Virus record (IMG/VR): IMGVR_UViG_3300024054_000030
Coordinates: 1 to 42,058 of that record
Source: a virus
DNA length: 42,058 nt
Direction: 5' to 3' (one strand)
This document shows positions 14,584 through 22,957 of the stretch, piece after piece. A program made the position numbers and the translations under genes. The notes under the pieces are model-generated. The model was given only the letters and a program-made list of their open reading frames with translations. It was not told the origin of the DNA and made no database searches. The first letter of the stretch is position 1. Each line of letters starts with the position of its first letter.

Positions 14584-16562
14584 GTACCCTGGCGACCGAC
14601 CCGGGCATTCAGAAGAGCCCTGACAGGAAGCGCGCGATCACCGATGCAGTGATGCAGCGGTACCGTGACGCTTCGATGGCGCGGCACGACTGGGAGAACC
14701 AGGCGTACATGAACATCGCCTTCTTCCTGGGCTACCAGTGGATCGGGTGGTCTGACGGGACCGGGTGGATTCAGAAGGCCGAAGACGCGGAGATGCGCTA
14801 CCACCTGGTCTACAACCTGCTGCAGCCGGCGGTGCGGACGCAGGTGAGCCGCACGATGAGCCACAAGCCCTGGGTGACGTGCCTGCCGACGACGGCGGAA
14901 GAGGAGGACGTGCAGGCGGCGAGGTTGGGCACGAAGCTCCTGCAGCATTGGCGCCGGCGGCTGTTCACTCCAACGCTGGAGGCTGAGTTCTACACCTGGC
15001 AGGCGGTGTGTGGGACGGCCTTCTGGCGAGTCGGGTGGGATGCGTATGCTGGACGTTCGATCATTCAAAGGCCGCTCGCACCCTTCGGCGAAGGTATTCT
15101 CTCTCCACACCGGGCGGAAGCATTTCGTGCCCGGCCCGCGAAACCAGACACCCGGGCCCCCTTTGAGCGGTACCTGGCCGAGAGCATCGAGGCAGCGGGT
15201 AGTGGGGGCGTTGGGGGGAGTCCTGAGAGCGAAGCAGCGATAGAGGAGCTGCCGGAGGGGGATGTGCTGCTGGAGGTCGTGAACCCCTTCGAGATCTACC
15301 CTGAGCCTGGCGTGGAGTCGTGGGACAAGGCGTCATGGGTCATCCATGCGCGACGGAGGAGCCGAGATGATGTGCGGGCTGCGTGGGGTGATACGGTGGC
15401 TCGCACAGCGCTGGGCATCCCGGCGAACACGCTGACGGAGGGGCCGGGCTTCAACCCGGACCGGGTACCGAAGTCGGGGGATCCGCAGAACCTCAACGCG
15501 CTCTTCGGGGTAAGCGAGAAGGTTGAGGACGACATCCCGGTGGTGGAGTACTGGGAGCGCCCGAGCAAGGGGTTCCCGAGCGGCCGGCATGTGCTGGTGG
15601 TGGGGAGCGTGTTGGTGCACGATGGGCACAACCCGTTCCCGTTCAACGATGTCCCGCTGGTGCATGTGCCGTTCGAGCGGGTGCCGGGGACGGTGTGGGG
15701 TCGGGGGATGGTGGAGTCGGTGCGCCCGATGCAGGAGGAGTTCAACCGGACGATCAGCCAGTTGGCGGAGGCCCGCGACTACAGCAGCTTCCCGAAGGTG
15801 CTGGTCCCGAGGGGCACCAACCTGTCGCCGATCGTGGGGGACAACCTGCCCGGGGAGTTCTGGGAGTACAGCGGGGCGATGCCGCCGCATGTGATGCAGG
15901 CGCCGCAGATGCCCGCGTACATGGGAACGATCCTGCAGCAGAGCTATCAGATGTTCATGGACCTCACGCACCAGCATGAGGTGACGCGGGGGACGACGCC
16001 GCCGAACGTGGAGTACGGGATCGCGATCCAGCTGCTGCACGAGGCAGACAACAGTCCGTTGCGCTCGACGTATGACATGATCGACGACGGTCTGGTGCGG
16101 GTGTCTCGGATGCTGCTGGCGGTGGCGCAGAAGTACTACACGGAGCCGCGTTACCTGCGACTGGTGGGGCAGCGCAAGGAGCCGCAGGTGATCGCGTTCA
16201 CGGGGAGTGACCTGCACGGGATCGTGGACGTGTACGTGGAGCCGAGGAGTGCTCAAGCGAACACGCTCGCGGCGAAGCGGCAGGAGATCATGTCTCTCTA
16301 CCAGAGCGGTCTCTTCGGACCTCCGGGTGATCCGGTGGTGACGCAGCGGGTGCTGCAGGCGCTGGAGATGGGCCACCTGAGCGAGATGTTCGAGGAGAAC
16401 ATGACGGTGGAAGAGGCCGTGATGCTGCACCTGCAGCAGATGGTCTCCCAGCCCGGGGGACTGGAGATGCTGGTGCAGTGGCTTCAGCAGTTGGGGGCTC
16501 CGGCTGGGGCCCAAGGGGCGCCCGTGGGGCAGCCCATGATGATGTTGCCGGCGGCAGGGTAG
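14580..16562 (+). CDS. Portal protein
   Basis: A 660-residue protein that would form the 12-subunit portal. The length and motifs (YHLVYNLLQPAVR, EVVNPFEIYPEPG, VWGRGMVESVRPMQEEFNR, VEYGIAIQLLHEADNSPLR) fit the long portals of podoviruses such as P22. One oddity is a 60-residue stretch after VGWDAY (nt about 15045-15220, before LPEGDV). It is low in homology-like pattern, Ser/Arg/Pro/Gly-rich, with codons (ATT, CAA, TTT, AAA) that are rare in the flanking gene. It looks like an insertion that kept the frame. The C-terminus is Gln/Pro/Met-rich. Confidence 0.9.
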   Translation: MSTLATDPGIQKSPDRKRAITDAVMQRYRDASMARHDWENQAYMNIAFFLGYQWIGWSDGTGWIQKAEDAEMRYHLVYNLLQPAVRTQVSRTMSHKPWVTCLPTTAEEEDVQAARLGTKLLQHWRRRLFTPTLEAEFYTWQAVCGTAFWRVGWDAYAGRSIIQRPLAPFGEGILSPHRAEAFRARPAKPDTRAPFERYLAESIEAAGSGGVGGSPESEAAIEELPEGDVLLEVVNPFEIYPEPGVESWDKASWVIHARRRSRDDVRAAWGDTVARTALGIPANTLTEGPGFNPDRVPKSGDPQNLNALFGVSEKVEDDIPVVEYWERPSKGFPSGRHVLVVGSVLVHDGHNPFPFNDVPLVHVPFERVPGTVWGRGMVESVRPMQEEFNRTISQLAEARDYSSFPKVLVPRGTNLSPIVGDNLPGEFWEYSGAMPPHVMQAPQMPAYMGTILQQSYQMFMDLTHQHEVTRGTTPPNVEYGIAIQLLHEADNSPLRSTYDMIDDGLVRVSRMLLAVAQKYYTEPRYLRLVGQRKEPQVIAFTGSDLHGIVDVYVEPRSAQANTLAAKRQEIMSLYQSGLFGPPGDPVVTQRVLQALEMGHLSEMFEENMTVEEAVMLHLQQMVSQPGGLEMLVQWLQQLGAPAGAQGAPVGQPMMMLPAAG

Positions 16563-16593
16563 CCGTCGAGCCATGAGGCCAGGAGGCTGAAGG

Positions 16594-17589
16594 ATGGCTG
16601 CGGACAGGAGCGAGCAGGTGCCGTTGGACGACTACGCAAGTGAGCGTGTGGCCGGCGGCGACGAGGCGATGCCGAGCCTGGATGATGTGGAGGCATATCT
16701 GGCAGGGGCTCTGGAGGGCGCTGGAGCGCCCCCGGACTACGGAGTGGGGCTCCAACCCGATTCCGGCGTCGGAGTGCCACAGAATGCGCCACAGGGGCTT
16801 CCTGTAACGCCTACAGCGCGAGGCGAGGAAGACTTCGTCGGACAGGGGCTGGACCGGCTGTACTCTCGGCAGGAGGTCGAGGACCAGCAGCCTGGGGTGC
16901 CGGCCAAGGGGCCGGAGTCTGGGTTCGTGGTGCGCGAGGCCTATGAACGGGTCAAAGCGGCACGTGATGCAGCCCAGGCGGAACTGGAGCAGTGGAAGCC
17001 TCTGCTCGACCAGGCGAGGCAGTATGGGCGGAACGGCCAGGAGGTTGTGGACTCCTTCCAGCGGGCGTTGATGGTGCAGAACGCGCAGTCGAGCCCCTAC
17101 GGGGTGGACAGCTACAACCAGAACCCTAACCCTCCGCTCCCGTTGCCCACACGACAGGCGGAAGGTACGAAGCTTGACCCAGAAGACCGTGCGATGCTGA
17201 AGCAGGTCCTGGAGCGCCAGGAGAAGGCTGACCTTCAGATCGAGCAGCAGCGGCTTCAGCAGGAGATCGCGACGGGGTTGCAGCGCTACCAGTTGGAGCG
17301 CGACCCCCTGGCTCTGGACTACGTTCGCATGGCGATGGCGAGCTTCCCGAACGCCACGATGGATCAGATCCTGAAGTCCTACCTGTCGAAGCGACACGCG
17401 AGCCTGCAACAGACCACGGCGCTGAAGCGCGAGGCAGGTTCGCTCACACCAGACGTGCGAGGTGGAAGGACAGCAGCCGGAGCATCCAATCGCATCGAGG
17501 ATCGGATCGCTCAGATGAGTGACACGGAGCGGCGCCAGGCGGCGGCCGCAGCCCTCGCCCGGGCGGGCGGGTTGGCAGACCTCAGGTAG
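16594..17589 (+). CDS. Putative scaffolding protein
   Basis: A 331-residue acidic and helical protein between portal and capsid genes, the standard scaffold position. It has Gln/Glu-rich helices (LERQEKADLQIEQQRLQQEI) and a disordered, Pro/Gly-rich N-terminal part. AGGAGG lies 7 bases before ATG 16594. The Arg/Ala-rich end (TERRQAAAAALARAGG) could be the coat-binding helix-turn-helix. No protease gene or motif was seen, so scaffold exit without cleavage, as in P22, is likely. Confidence 0.7.
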   Translation: MAADRSEQVPLDDYASERVAGGDEAMPSLDDVEAYLAGALEGAGAPPDYGVGLQPDSGVGVPQNAPQGLPVTPTARGEEDFVGQGLDRLYSRQEVEDQQPGVPAKGPESGFVVREAYERVKAARDAAQAELEQWKPLLDQARQYGRNGQEVVDSFQRALMVQNAQSSPYGVDSYNQNPNPPLPLPTRQAEGTKLDPEDRAMLKQVLERQEKADLQIEQQRLQQEIATGLQRYQLERDPLALDYVRMAMASFPNATMDQILKSYLSKRHASLQQTTALKREAGSLTPDVRGGRTAAGASNRIEDRIAQMSDTERRQAAAAALARAGGLADLR

Positions 17590-17607
17590 TCGGCGCTCGG
17601 GCCACCT

Positions 17608-17642
17608 GTCTGACCTCGCATTCGACCACGAGGAGGTCAGAC
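17608..17642 (+). promoter_or_regulatory. Hairpin over the capsid ribosome binding site
   Basis: GTCTGACCTC at 17608-17617 is the exact reverse complement of GAGGTCAGAC at 17633-17642, with a 15-base loop. The right arm covers part of the AGGAGG ribosome site (17631-17636) of the capsid gene at 17647. No T run follows, so it is not a normal terminator. It could control capsid translation or protect the mRNA after processing. Confidence 0.5.
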
Positions 17643-17646
17643 CGAG

Positions 17647-18861
17647 ATGGCGTCAACCAGCACACTGACGACGCTGGACAACCTCCTGAAGACCCTGTAC
17701 CTGCCGGGTCTCAGGTGTCAGATCAACAACACAGTCCCGCTCTTCTCTCAGCTCTATCGCGACGAGGAGTCGGTGAGCGGGAAGAACTTCACCATCGGGC
17801 TGCACGCGGCCAACAACCAGGGTGGCGGTGCCGCGGCCGAGAACGCAGCCCTCCCCGACCCGGGCGAAGAGGACTACCGGGTCTGTGTGATTCCTCAGCG
17901 GTACGTGTACTGGCGGCTGCGCCTCACGGGTCAGACGATCCGGGCGACGCGGACGAGCGTCGGCGCCTTTGCGAACGCCTTGGAGAAGGCGGTTGCGGGG
18001 TGCGGCGAGGCGATGAAGCGCGACATCAACCGCCAGCTCTTCGGAACGGGCGCGGCCACGCTCTGTCTCGTGAACGGAGCGGTGACGGGCGCGGCGTCGA
18101 TCACCTGCGACAACGGGGTCAGTTCCACTGTGGGCACCACCCGTCGCATCTACAAGGACATGCTCATCGACATCTGGGACGCGGCGGGCACGACGCGCCA
18201 GGCCCAGAACATCAAGGTCAGCGCGGTGTCTTCGGCGACGGTGTTCACCACGTCCGAGAACGTCACGGTTGAGAACAACGCCATCGTGACGCGGGCGGGT
18301 GCGAAGACGGCCTCCGGCGGCCTGGAGATGATGGGCATCGACCTGATCGCCGACAGCGCGGGCGCGCTCCAGAGCCTCAACCCGGCCACGAGCGGCGAGG
18401 AGTTCTGGACTGCCTACGAGCGGGCCCTCGGCGGTGCGCTGACGCAGGCGGCCATGCTGACGGCGGTGGACGGCATCAACACCAACAGCGGCGAAGACCC
18501 GAACCTGATCGTGACGACCAAGGGCGGGCGCCGCGCGTACTTCGATCTCTTCGACACGCAGGTGCAGTTCAGCCCGCAGGTGCTGCGGGGCGGCTGGCGT
18601 GTCCTGACGTTCGCGGCCGGAAGCCAGGAGATTCCGATCCTGGTGGACGACGACTGTCCGCTGACGAACTGGTACTTCCTGAACACGCGGCACCTGTCGG
18701 TGTACCAGATGGCGGACTTCGACTGGATGGACATGGACGGGTCGAGGCTGGTGCGCGTCCAGGACCGGGATGCCTACGAGGCGGTGCTGTACATCTACGC
18801 CAACCTGGGCACGGACAAGCGCAACGCGCACGGCAAGATCACCGGCGCAACCGAGGGCTAA
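17647..18861 (+). CDS. Major capsid protein
   Basis: A 404-residue protein in the canonical place after the scaffold. It shows an HK97-fold outline: an N-arm (SQLYRDEESVSGKNFTIGLH), an E-loop-like Gly-rich stretch (NNQGGGAAAENAALPDPGEEDY), a spine helix with AFANALEKAVAGCGEAMKRDINR, and a C-terminal P-domain strand IPILVDDDCP. ATG 17647 follows AGGAGG by 10 bases, inside the hairpin described here. Length is close to podovirus coat proteins (P22 coat 430). No maturation cleavage site could be seen. Confidence 0.85.
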   Translation: MASTSTLTTLDNLLKTLYLPGLRCQINNTVPLFSQLYRDEESVSGKNFTIGLHAANNQGGGAAAENAALPDPGEEDYRVCVIPQRYVYWRLRLTGQTIRATRTSVGAFANALEKAVAGCGEAMKRDINRQLFGTGAATLCLVNGAVTGAASITCDNGVSSTVGTTRRIYKDMLIDIWDAAGTTRQAQNIKVSAVSSATVFTTSENVTVENNAIVTRAGAKTASGGLEMMGIDLIADSAGALQSLNPATSGEEFWTAYERALGGALTQAAMLTAVDGINTNSGEDPNLIVTTKGGRRAYFDLFDTQVQFSPQVLRGGWRVLTFAAGSQEIPILVDDDCPLTNWYFLNTRHLSVYQMADFDWMDMDGSRLVRVQDRDAYEAVLYIYANLGTDKRNAHGKITGATEG

Positions 18862-18874
18862 GGAGGCACCCACG

Positions 18875-19201
18875 ATGGCAATCGAAGAGCTGAACCTCAG
18901 CCAGTTGGCGACTCGGGAGCGCCTGTTTGTGATGAACGGGTCGGAGACGGTTTCCGGCTACAAGCAGCTTCAGACAGGGCTCTCCGAGGTGATCGGCGTC
19001 TGGGCGACGCTGGACCAGTTCCCGACTGCAACGCACATGGACACGGGTGCGGCAATCTCGGACCAGTCCACCGAGCCCGGGCAGATCGAGCTGTACGTGA
19101 CCATCCCGACCTCCATCTCGACGAACGCTACACCGACGACGGCGGCGACGGCGGCGAAGGTGTCGTGGATCGCGATTGGGGCGAAGCCTGGCCTGATGTA
19201 A
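18875..19201 (+). CDS. Small capsid-adjacent hypothetical protein
   Basis: A 108-residue protein starting MAIEELNLSQ, with GGAGGCACC upstream and 13 bases after the capsid stop. It has Thr/Ser-rich, beta-type segments (GQIELYVTIPTSIS). Its location suggests a head decoration or cement protein, but no family is recognised. Confidence 0.6.
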   Translation: MAIEELNLSQLATRERLFVMNGSETVSGYKQLQTGLSEVIGVWATLDQFPTATHMDTGAAISDQSTEPGQIELYVTIPTSISTNATPTTAATAAKVSWIAIGAKPGLM

Positions 19202-19232
19202 CACGCGGGGCAGGTGGGCGCGGGGTCCCCCC

Positions 19233-19250
19233 GGGGGGATCACCCCCTTT
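19233..19250 (+). terminator. Possible terminator after the capsid genes
   Basis: GGGGGG at 19233-19238, a 4-base loop and CCCCC at 19243-19247 are followed by TTT. A second GC palindrome (CCCCCCGGGGGG) overlaps it. The T run is short, so only partial termination, to lower tail gene output after the abundant capsid mRNA, is plausible. Confidence 0.35.
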
Positions 19251-19282
19251 CCTCCCGGGGGGAAGGACCAGAGGAGTCGGCT

Positions 19283-19555
19283 ATGAGCAGCATTCAGGTG
19301 CGGGATCGTCTGACGAAGGAGCAGCATGAGCGGAGGCAGCACAACGCCCGTGTGCTGGAGCGCGTGGACCGTGACAACGCGCGGATGAAGGCGGAGGCAG
19401 CGCAGAAGCAGTCCGACCTCATCCAGGACAGCAGTCGCTACTTCGGGAAGATGATCCAGCAAGAGGCGTCGGGCGAAGCCGTGCGTCACGGGAGCCGGAT
19501 GGGCGACGCCATCCGGGCATACAAGCGGCAGGCGGGCCTGTCGGTAGATGACTGA
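19283..19555 (+). CDS. Charged helical hypothetical protein
   Basis: A 90-residue protein with AGAGGAG before ATG 19283. It is highly charged and probably a single coiled coil for residues 5-60 (ERRQHNARVLERVDRDNAR). No motif was recognised. It lies between capsid-side and adaptor genes and may be a small head or scaffold-related protein. Confidence 0.55.
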   Translation: MSSIQVRDRLTKEQHERRQHNARVLERVDRDNARMKAEAAQKQSDLIQDSSRYFGKMIQQEASGEAVRHGSRMGDAIRAYKRQAGLSVDD

Positions 19556-19567
19556 GGAGGTTCCGTC

Positions 19568-20491
19568 ATGGTACTTTCCGAGCTGGTCGAGCACGCGATG
19601 CAGGCGGCCAATGCCGAGAACTCAGATCGGCATTCCCCGTCCTCGGTGCGGCGTCTCATCAACAACGCGCAGAACGCCATCGTGAAGGCCGGCAACCTGC
19701 TGGTGACTGACCCACTCACGGTGACGGAAGACCTCAAGGCCCATGTGACACAGATCAACGGGGCCCAGACGGCGAGCAACGTCTTCTACGTGGACTCCGT
19801 GAAGTACCTGAAGGTCGGAGACCGGATCGACGTGCTGAACATCGGGGGCAGCAGCCCCGGCGAGACGCTGACGCGGAAGTTCTCCGACAAGCGCATCTCG
19901 GCGCTCAACCAGAACTCGATCTCCGTGCAGATCGGCACGACCATCTCGTGCGCGGACAACGACTACCTGCTGTTCGCGAACGACGTGGGGTTGATCGACG
20001 CGGTGGAGGATGAGCCGGTGTATCGGTCTCCGATCCGGTCGCTGGACATCCTGAAGGTGGAGTACAAGCGGTCGGCAACTGGGACGTACATCCCGCTGCG
20101 CCAGACGGACCAGAAGCGCATCGCGCGTTCCCAGCGCACCGACACGGGCTTTGCTCCCGGTTCGGTCGGGACGGGTTGGCCGACCGAGTGGTACATGATC
20201 GGGGTGCATCAGTTCGGCTTGTACCCGGCGCCGGACGCTGCGCTGGCAGAGGCGCTGCGCCTCACCTACGTGCGGCAGCCGCTGGAGCTGATCGAGCAGG
20301 ACGACGAGCCGGAGATCCCGGACTACTACCATGATGTGCTGTGGCAGTACGCGGCGGCGCAGATGCTGAAGCGCGACGCGAACTTCGACGGCGCGGCGGC
20401 GTTGCTCCAGGACGTGAACGGCTCGATGATGATGGCCCTGATGCAGACGGGCGGCAACCCGCGAGAGCCGATGACGAGGGGCGGTTCCTGA
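19568..20491 (+). CDS. Putative head-tail adaptor protein
   Basis: A 307-residue protein. Helices at the N-terminus (SELVEHAMQAANAENSDR), a central beta part, the segment FGLYPAPDAALAEALRLTYVR and PEIPDYYHDVLWQYAAAQML match the pattern of connector proteins that dock under the portal (gp6/gp4-like). AGGAGG precedes ATG 19568. Its stop overlaps the next gene by TGATG. The call is by pattern and order. Confidence 0.65.
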   Translation: MVLSELVEHAMQAANAENSDRHSPSSVRRLINNAQNAIVKAGNLLVTDPLTVTEDLKAHVTQINGAQTASNVFYVDSVKYLKVGDRIDVLNIGGSSPGETLTRKFSDKRISALNQNSISVQIGTTISCADNDYLLFANDVGLIDAVEDEPVYRSPIRSLDILKVEYKRSATGTYIPLRQTDQKRIARSQRTDTGFAPGSVGTGWPTEWYMIGVHQFGLYPAPDAALAEALRLTYVRQPLELIEQDDEPEIPDYYHDVLWQYAAAQMLKRDANFDGAAALLQDVNGSMMMALMQTGGNPREPMTRGGS

Positions 20492-22776
20492 TGCCCGACC
20501 AGCGGATCACGTTCGCCGACTTCCGTGGGATGGACCAGAGGACGCCGGCGGATCAACTGGGTCCACAGGTGGCGCGCTCCATCCAGAACCTCTACCTGGA
20601 TCGGGGCGCGCTACGCTTGAGGAGTGGGCGGAGCAAGCACAACAGCTCCGAGGTCTCGGGCGGGGCGGTGCAGGGGTTGCACAAGTACTACCCCATCTCC
20701 GGCACGGACAAGGTGCTGATCGTGGTGGGCGGCAAGCTCTACCACGCCAGCGCGGGGACCTTCACGGAGGTGAAGGACACCACTGCGCCGACTCCGCAAA
20801 GCCTGGCGGCCGGCTCGGGCGACGTGCACTTCGTGACGTTCAACGACAAGGTGTACTTCGTCTCGGGGAGTGGGGGGCCCTGGTACTACGACGGGACCAA
20901 CTGGTTCCTGATCAACGCGCCTGCGAAGCCTGCTGCGGCGCCTGTGCTGGAGCCGAGGTACACGGTTCTTGAGGACTGCAACGACACGACGAACTGGGCA
21001 ACGACGGACGCGGGCAACACGCCGATCGCGCAGGAGACGGCGATCAAGCGTATCGGTTCCGGCTCGCTGAAGATCAGCATCTCCTCCGGCAGTAGTCGCG
21101 GGGACCGTGTGTACTACGACAACACGACCGGCGTGGACCTGAGCGGGGTGCGCCAGATCGCCTTCTGGATGCGAGGGACGGTCACGGGTGCACTGGTCGC
21201 GTTCGGCATAGGGGAGACCTCGCCAGCAGGGGCGCCTTTCGACTACACCTGGACCATCGAGGTCATCGAGGCCAACACCTGGCAACTGGTCTTCGTGGAT
21301 CTCACCGACATCGCCGACAGCAGCACGACATCTGGCGAGGGCAAGGACGCGATTCGCTACTGGGGCTTCGAGGTGCTGGAGGACGGTAGTGCGGCCACGG
21401 TCTACGTGGATCACATCGTCTACACGGGCGGGTTGGTCGGCCAGTACCTGTACCGCTACAGCTACTACAACCCGACCACGGGGCTTGAGGGAGAGAGCAG
21501 TTCCGATGCCCTCATCACAGTGGGGGACGGGCAGTACCAGTCGGTGCGTCTGAGGATGACGACCTCCGGCAGCGCTGCGAACGACATCAAGATCTACCGC
21601 AAGGGCGGGATCAGTTCCATCTGGCGCCATGTGGCGACGATGGACGACAGCGGTTCGGGGGTGCAGACCTACACCGACACCGACGCCGAGCACCTCCTGG
21701 GCGCGGAGGAGCCGACCGCCCGGGGGAACCCGCCGAGTGATGCTCGCTTCATCGCGCGCTTCAAGAACCGGATGGTGTACGCGCGGACCACGACGAACCC
21801 GGCGAAAATCTGGCTCTCGAACTACGAGTCGCCCGAGGTGGTGCCCGACCTCACGCTGCTGGAAACGGAGCCCAACGCCGGAGGTCACATCCGGGTGGCA
21901 CACGGCGAGGGCGACCACATTCGGGGTCTGTGCGTCTTCAACGACCGGCTGCTGATCTTCAAGCGCAACAGCATCTGGGCTCTGGTGGGGACGAACTTCC
22001 TGGACTTCACGCTGCAGTCCGTCACGCGGGACCTGGGGTGCATGAGCCACAAGAGCATCGCCCAGTACCAGAATGGGATCATCTGGTACACGGGGAAGGA
22101 GATCGTGCTCTTCGACCAGAGTGGCTTCCGGGTCTTGAGTGACGCGGTGCAGGACCACTTGGACGACGTGCGCGACGGCTACCGCAACCAGTCCGTGGGC
22201 GTCATCTACAACATGCGCTACTACTTCTTCTACACGCCCACCGGCCAGACGCGGAACACGAAGTGCATCGTGTACGATCTGCGGGTGCAGGGGTGGGTGG
22301 AGCTGACGGGCTGGGAGATACAGTGCGCGCTGTCGTTGCGCGGGGACTCTGAGACGTGGAGCCTGTACTGCGGGGACTCGGCCTCCGGCTTCGTGTGGGA
22401 TAGCGACACGGGGTTCACGGACAACACGGCAGCTATCCCGTGGTTGGTTCAGCTGGGGGACTTCACGGGCGGGAACCCGGTAGACGAGAAGGTCGTGACG
22501 GGGTACACGCTGGCGGTGAAGAATGCGGACGAGCTGGCGGTCGTGGAGGTGGACGCGGACCAGGGGCGCGCGAAGCTCCAGTACGTGCACTCGATGCGAA
22601 ACGAGAGGGCGGGCGACGAGGTGCCCGAGCAGACGCTGGTGCGGTACCGTCCGCGGCCGGCTCCGGGGCGCCAGTTGCGGATGGAGTTGAGTGGGTCGGC
22701 GGATGAGGAGGTCGCGCTGTATCGAGTGGAAGCGGAGGTGCGCCTTGTCAGCAACCGAGCGCCGGTTGCCGGTTGA
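20491..22776 (+). CDS. Tail nozzle/stabilisation protein (gp10-like)
   Basis: A 761-residue beta-rich protein. The opening (ITFADFRGMDQRTPADQL, then LYLDRGALRLRSGRSK) and repeated propeller-like strands (FNDKVYFVSGSGGPWYYDG, NDRLLIFKRNSIWALVG, GIIWYTGKEIVLFDQSG) are typical of podovirus nozzle proteins such as P22 gp10 or tail tube B. An inserted middle part, about residues 150-320, looks like a jelly-roll carbohydrate-binding module (KRIGSGSLKISISSGSSRGD). This resembles the module at the end of the tailspike-like protein. Start is by TGATG. Confidence 0.75.
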   Translation: MPDQRITFADFRGMDQRTPADQLGPQVARSIQNLYLDRGALRLRSGRSKHNSSEVSGGAVQGLHKYYPISGTDKVLIVVGGKLYHASAGTFTEVKDTTAPTPQSLAAGSGDVHFVTFNDKVYFVSGSGGPWYYDGTNWFLINAPAKPAAAPVLEPRYTVLEDCNDTTNWATTDAGNTPIAQETAIKRIGSGSLKISISSGSSRGDRVYYDNTTGVDLSGVRQIAFWMRGTVTGALVAFGIGETSPAGAPFDYTWTIEVIEANTWQLVFVDLTDIADSSTTSGEGKDAIRYWGFEVLEDGSAATVYVDHIVYTGGLVGQYLYRYSYYNPTTGLEGESSSDALITVGDGQYQSVRLRMTTSGSAANDIKIYRKGGISSIWRHVATMDDSGSGVQTYTDTDAEHLLGAEEPTARGNPPSDARFIARFKNRMVYARTTTNPAKIWLSNYESPEVVPDLTLLETEPNAGGHIRVAHGEGDHIRGLCVFNDRLLIFKRNSIWALVGTNFLDFTLQSVTRDLGCMSHKSIAQYQNGIIWYTGKEIVLFDQSGFRVLSDAVQDHLDDVRDGYRNQSVGVIYNMRYYFFYTPTGQTRNTKCIVYDLRVQGWVELTGWEIQCALSLRGDSETWSLYCGDSASGFVWDSDTGFTDNTAAIPWLVQLGDFTGGNPVDEKVVTGYTLAVKNADELAVVEVDADQGRAKLQYVHSMRNERAGDEVPEQTLVRYRPRPAPGRQLRMELSGSADEEVALYRVEAEVRLVSNRAPVAG

Positions 22777-22948
22777 GATCGGCTTCAACCCGCTGGTGGA
22801 TGAGTACCAGTCCGAGGAGCGGCCGCCACGGCTGAGGACCGAGAAGCCCACTGAGCCGCGCCAAGGGATGATGTGGCTGGACAAGGAGAACCGCAGGATC
22901 GAAGTCTACGTGAACGGGGAGTGGCTGTACCTCTTCCTGTCCGGTTAG
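22745..22948 (+). CDS. Small hypothetical tail protein, TTG start
   Basis: A 67-residue protein beginning LSATERRLPV (TTG 22745, read as Met) with GGAGGTGCGCC just before it; no ATG in this frame is as well placed. The C-terminal part (GMMWLDKENRRIEVYVNGEW) resembles short G-x-W-type surface repeats in phage tail proteins. It overlaps the nozzle gene by 32 bases. Function unknown. Confidence 0.55.
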   Translation: MSATERRLPVEIGFNPLVDEYQSEERPPRLRTEKPTEPRQGMMWLDKENRRIEVYVNGEWLYLFLSG

Positions 22949-22957
22949 GAGTCGGTG

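Noticed and set aside
20611-22884. 757-codon open frame on the minus strand
   Set aside because: Antisense of the nozzle gene; composition is Arg/His/Val/Leu-rich, with no domain or start site.
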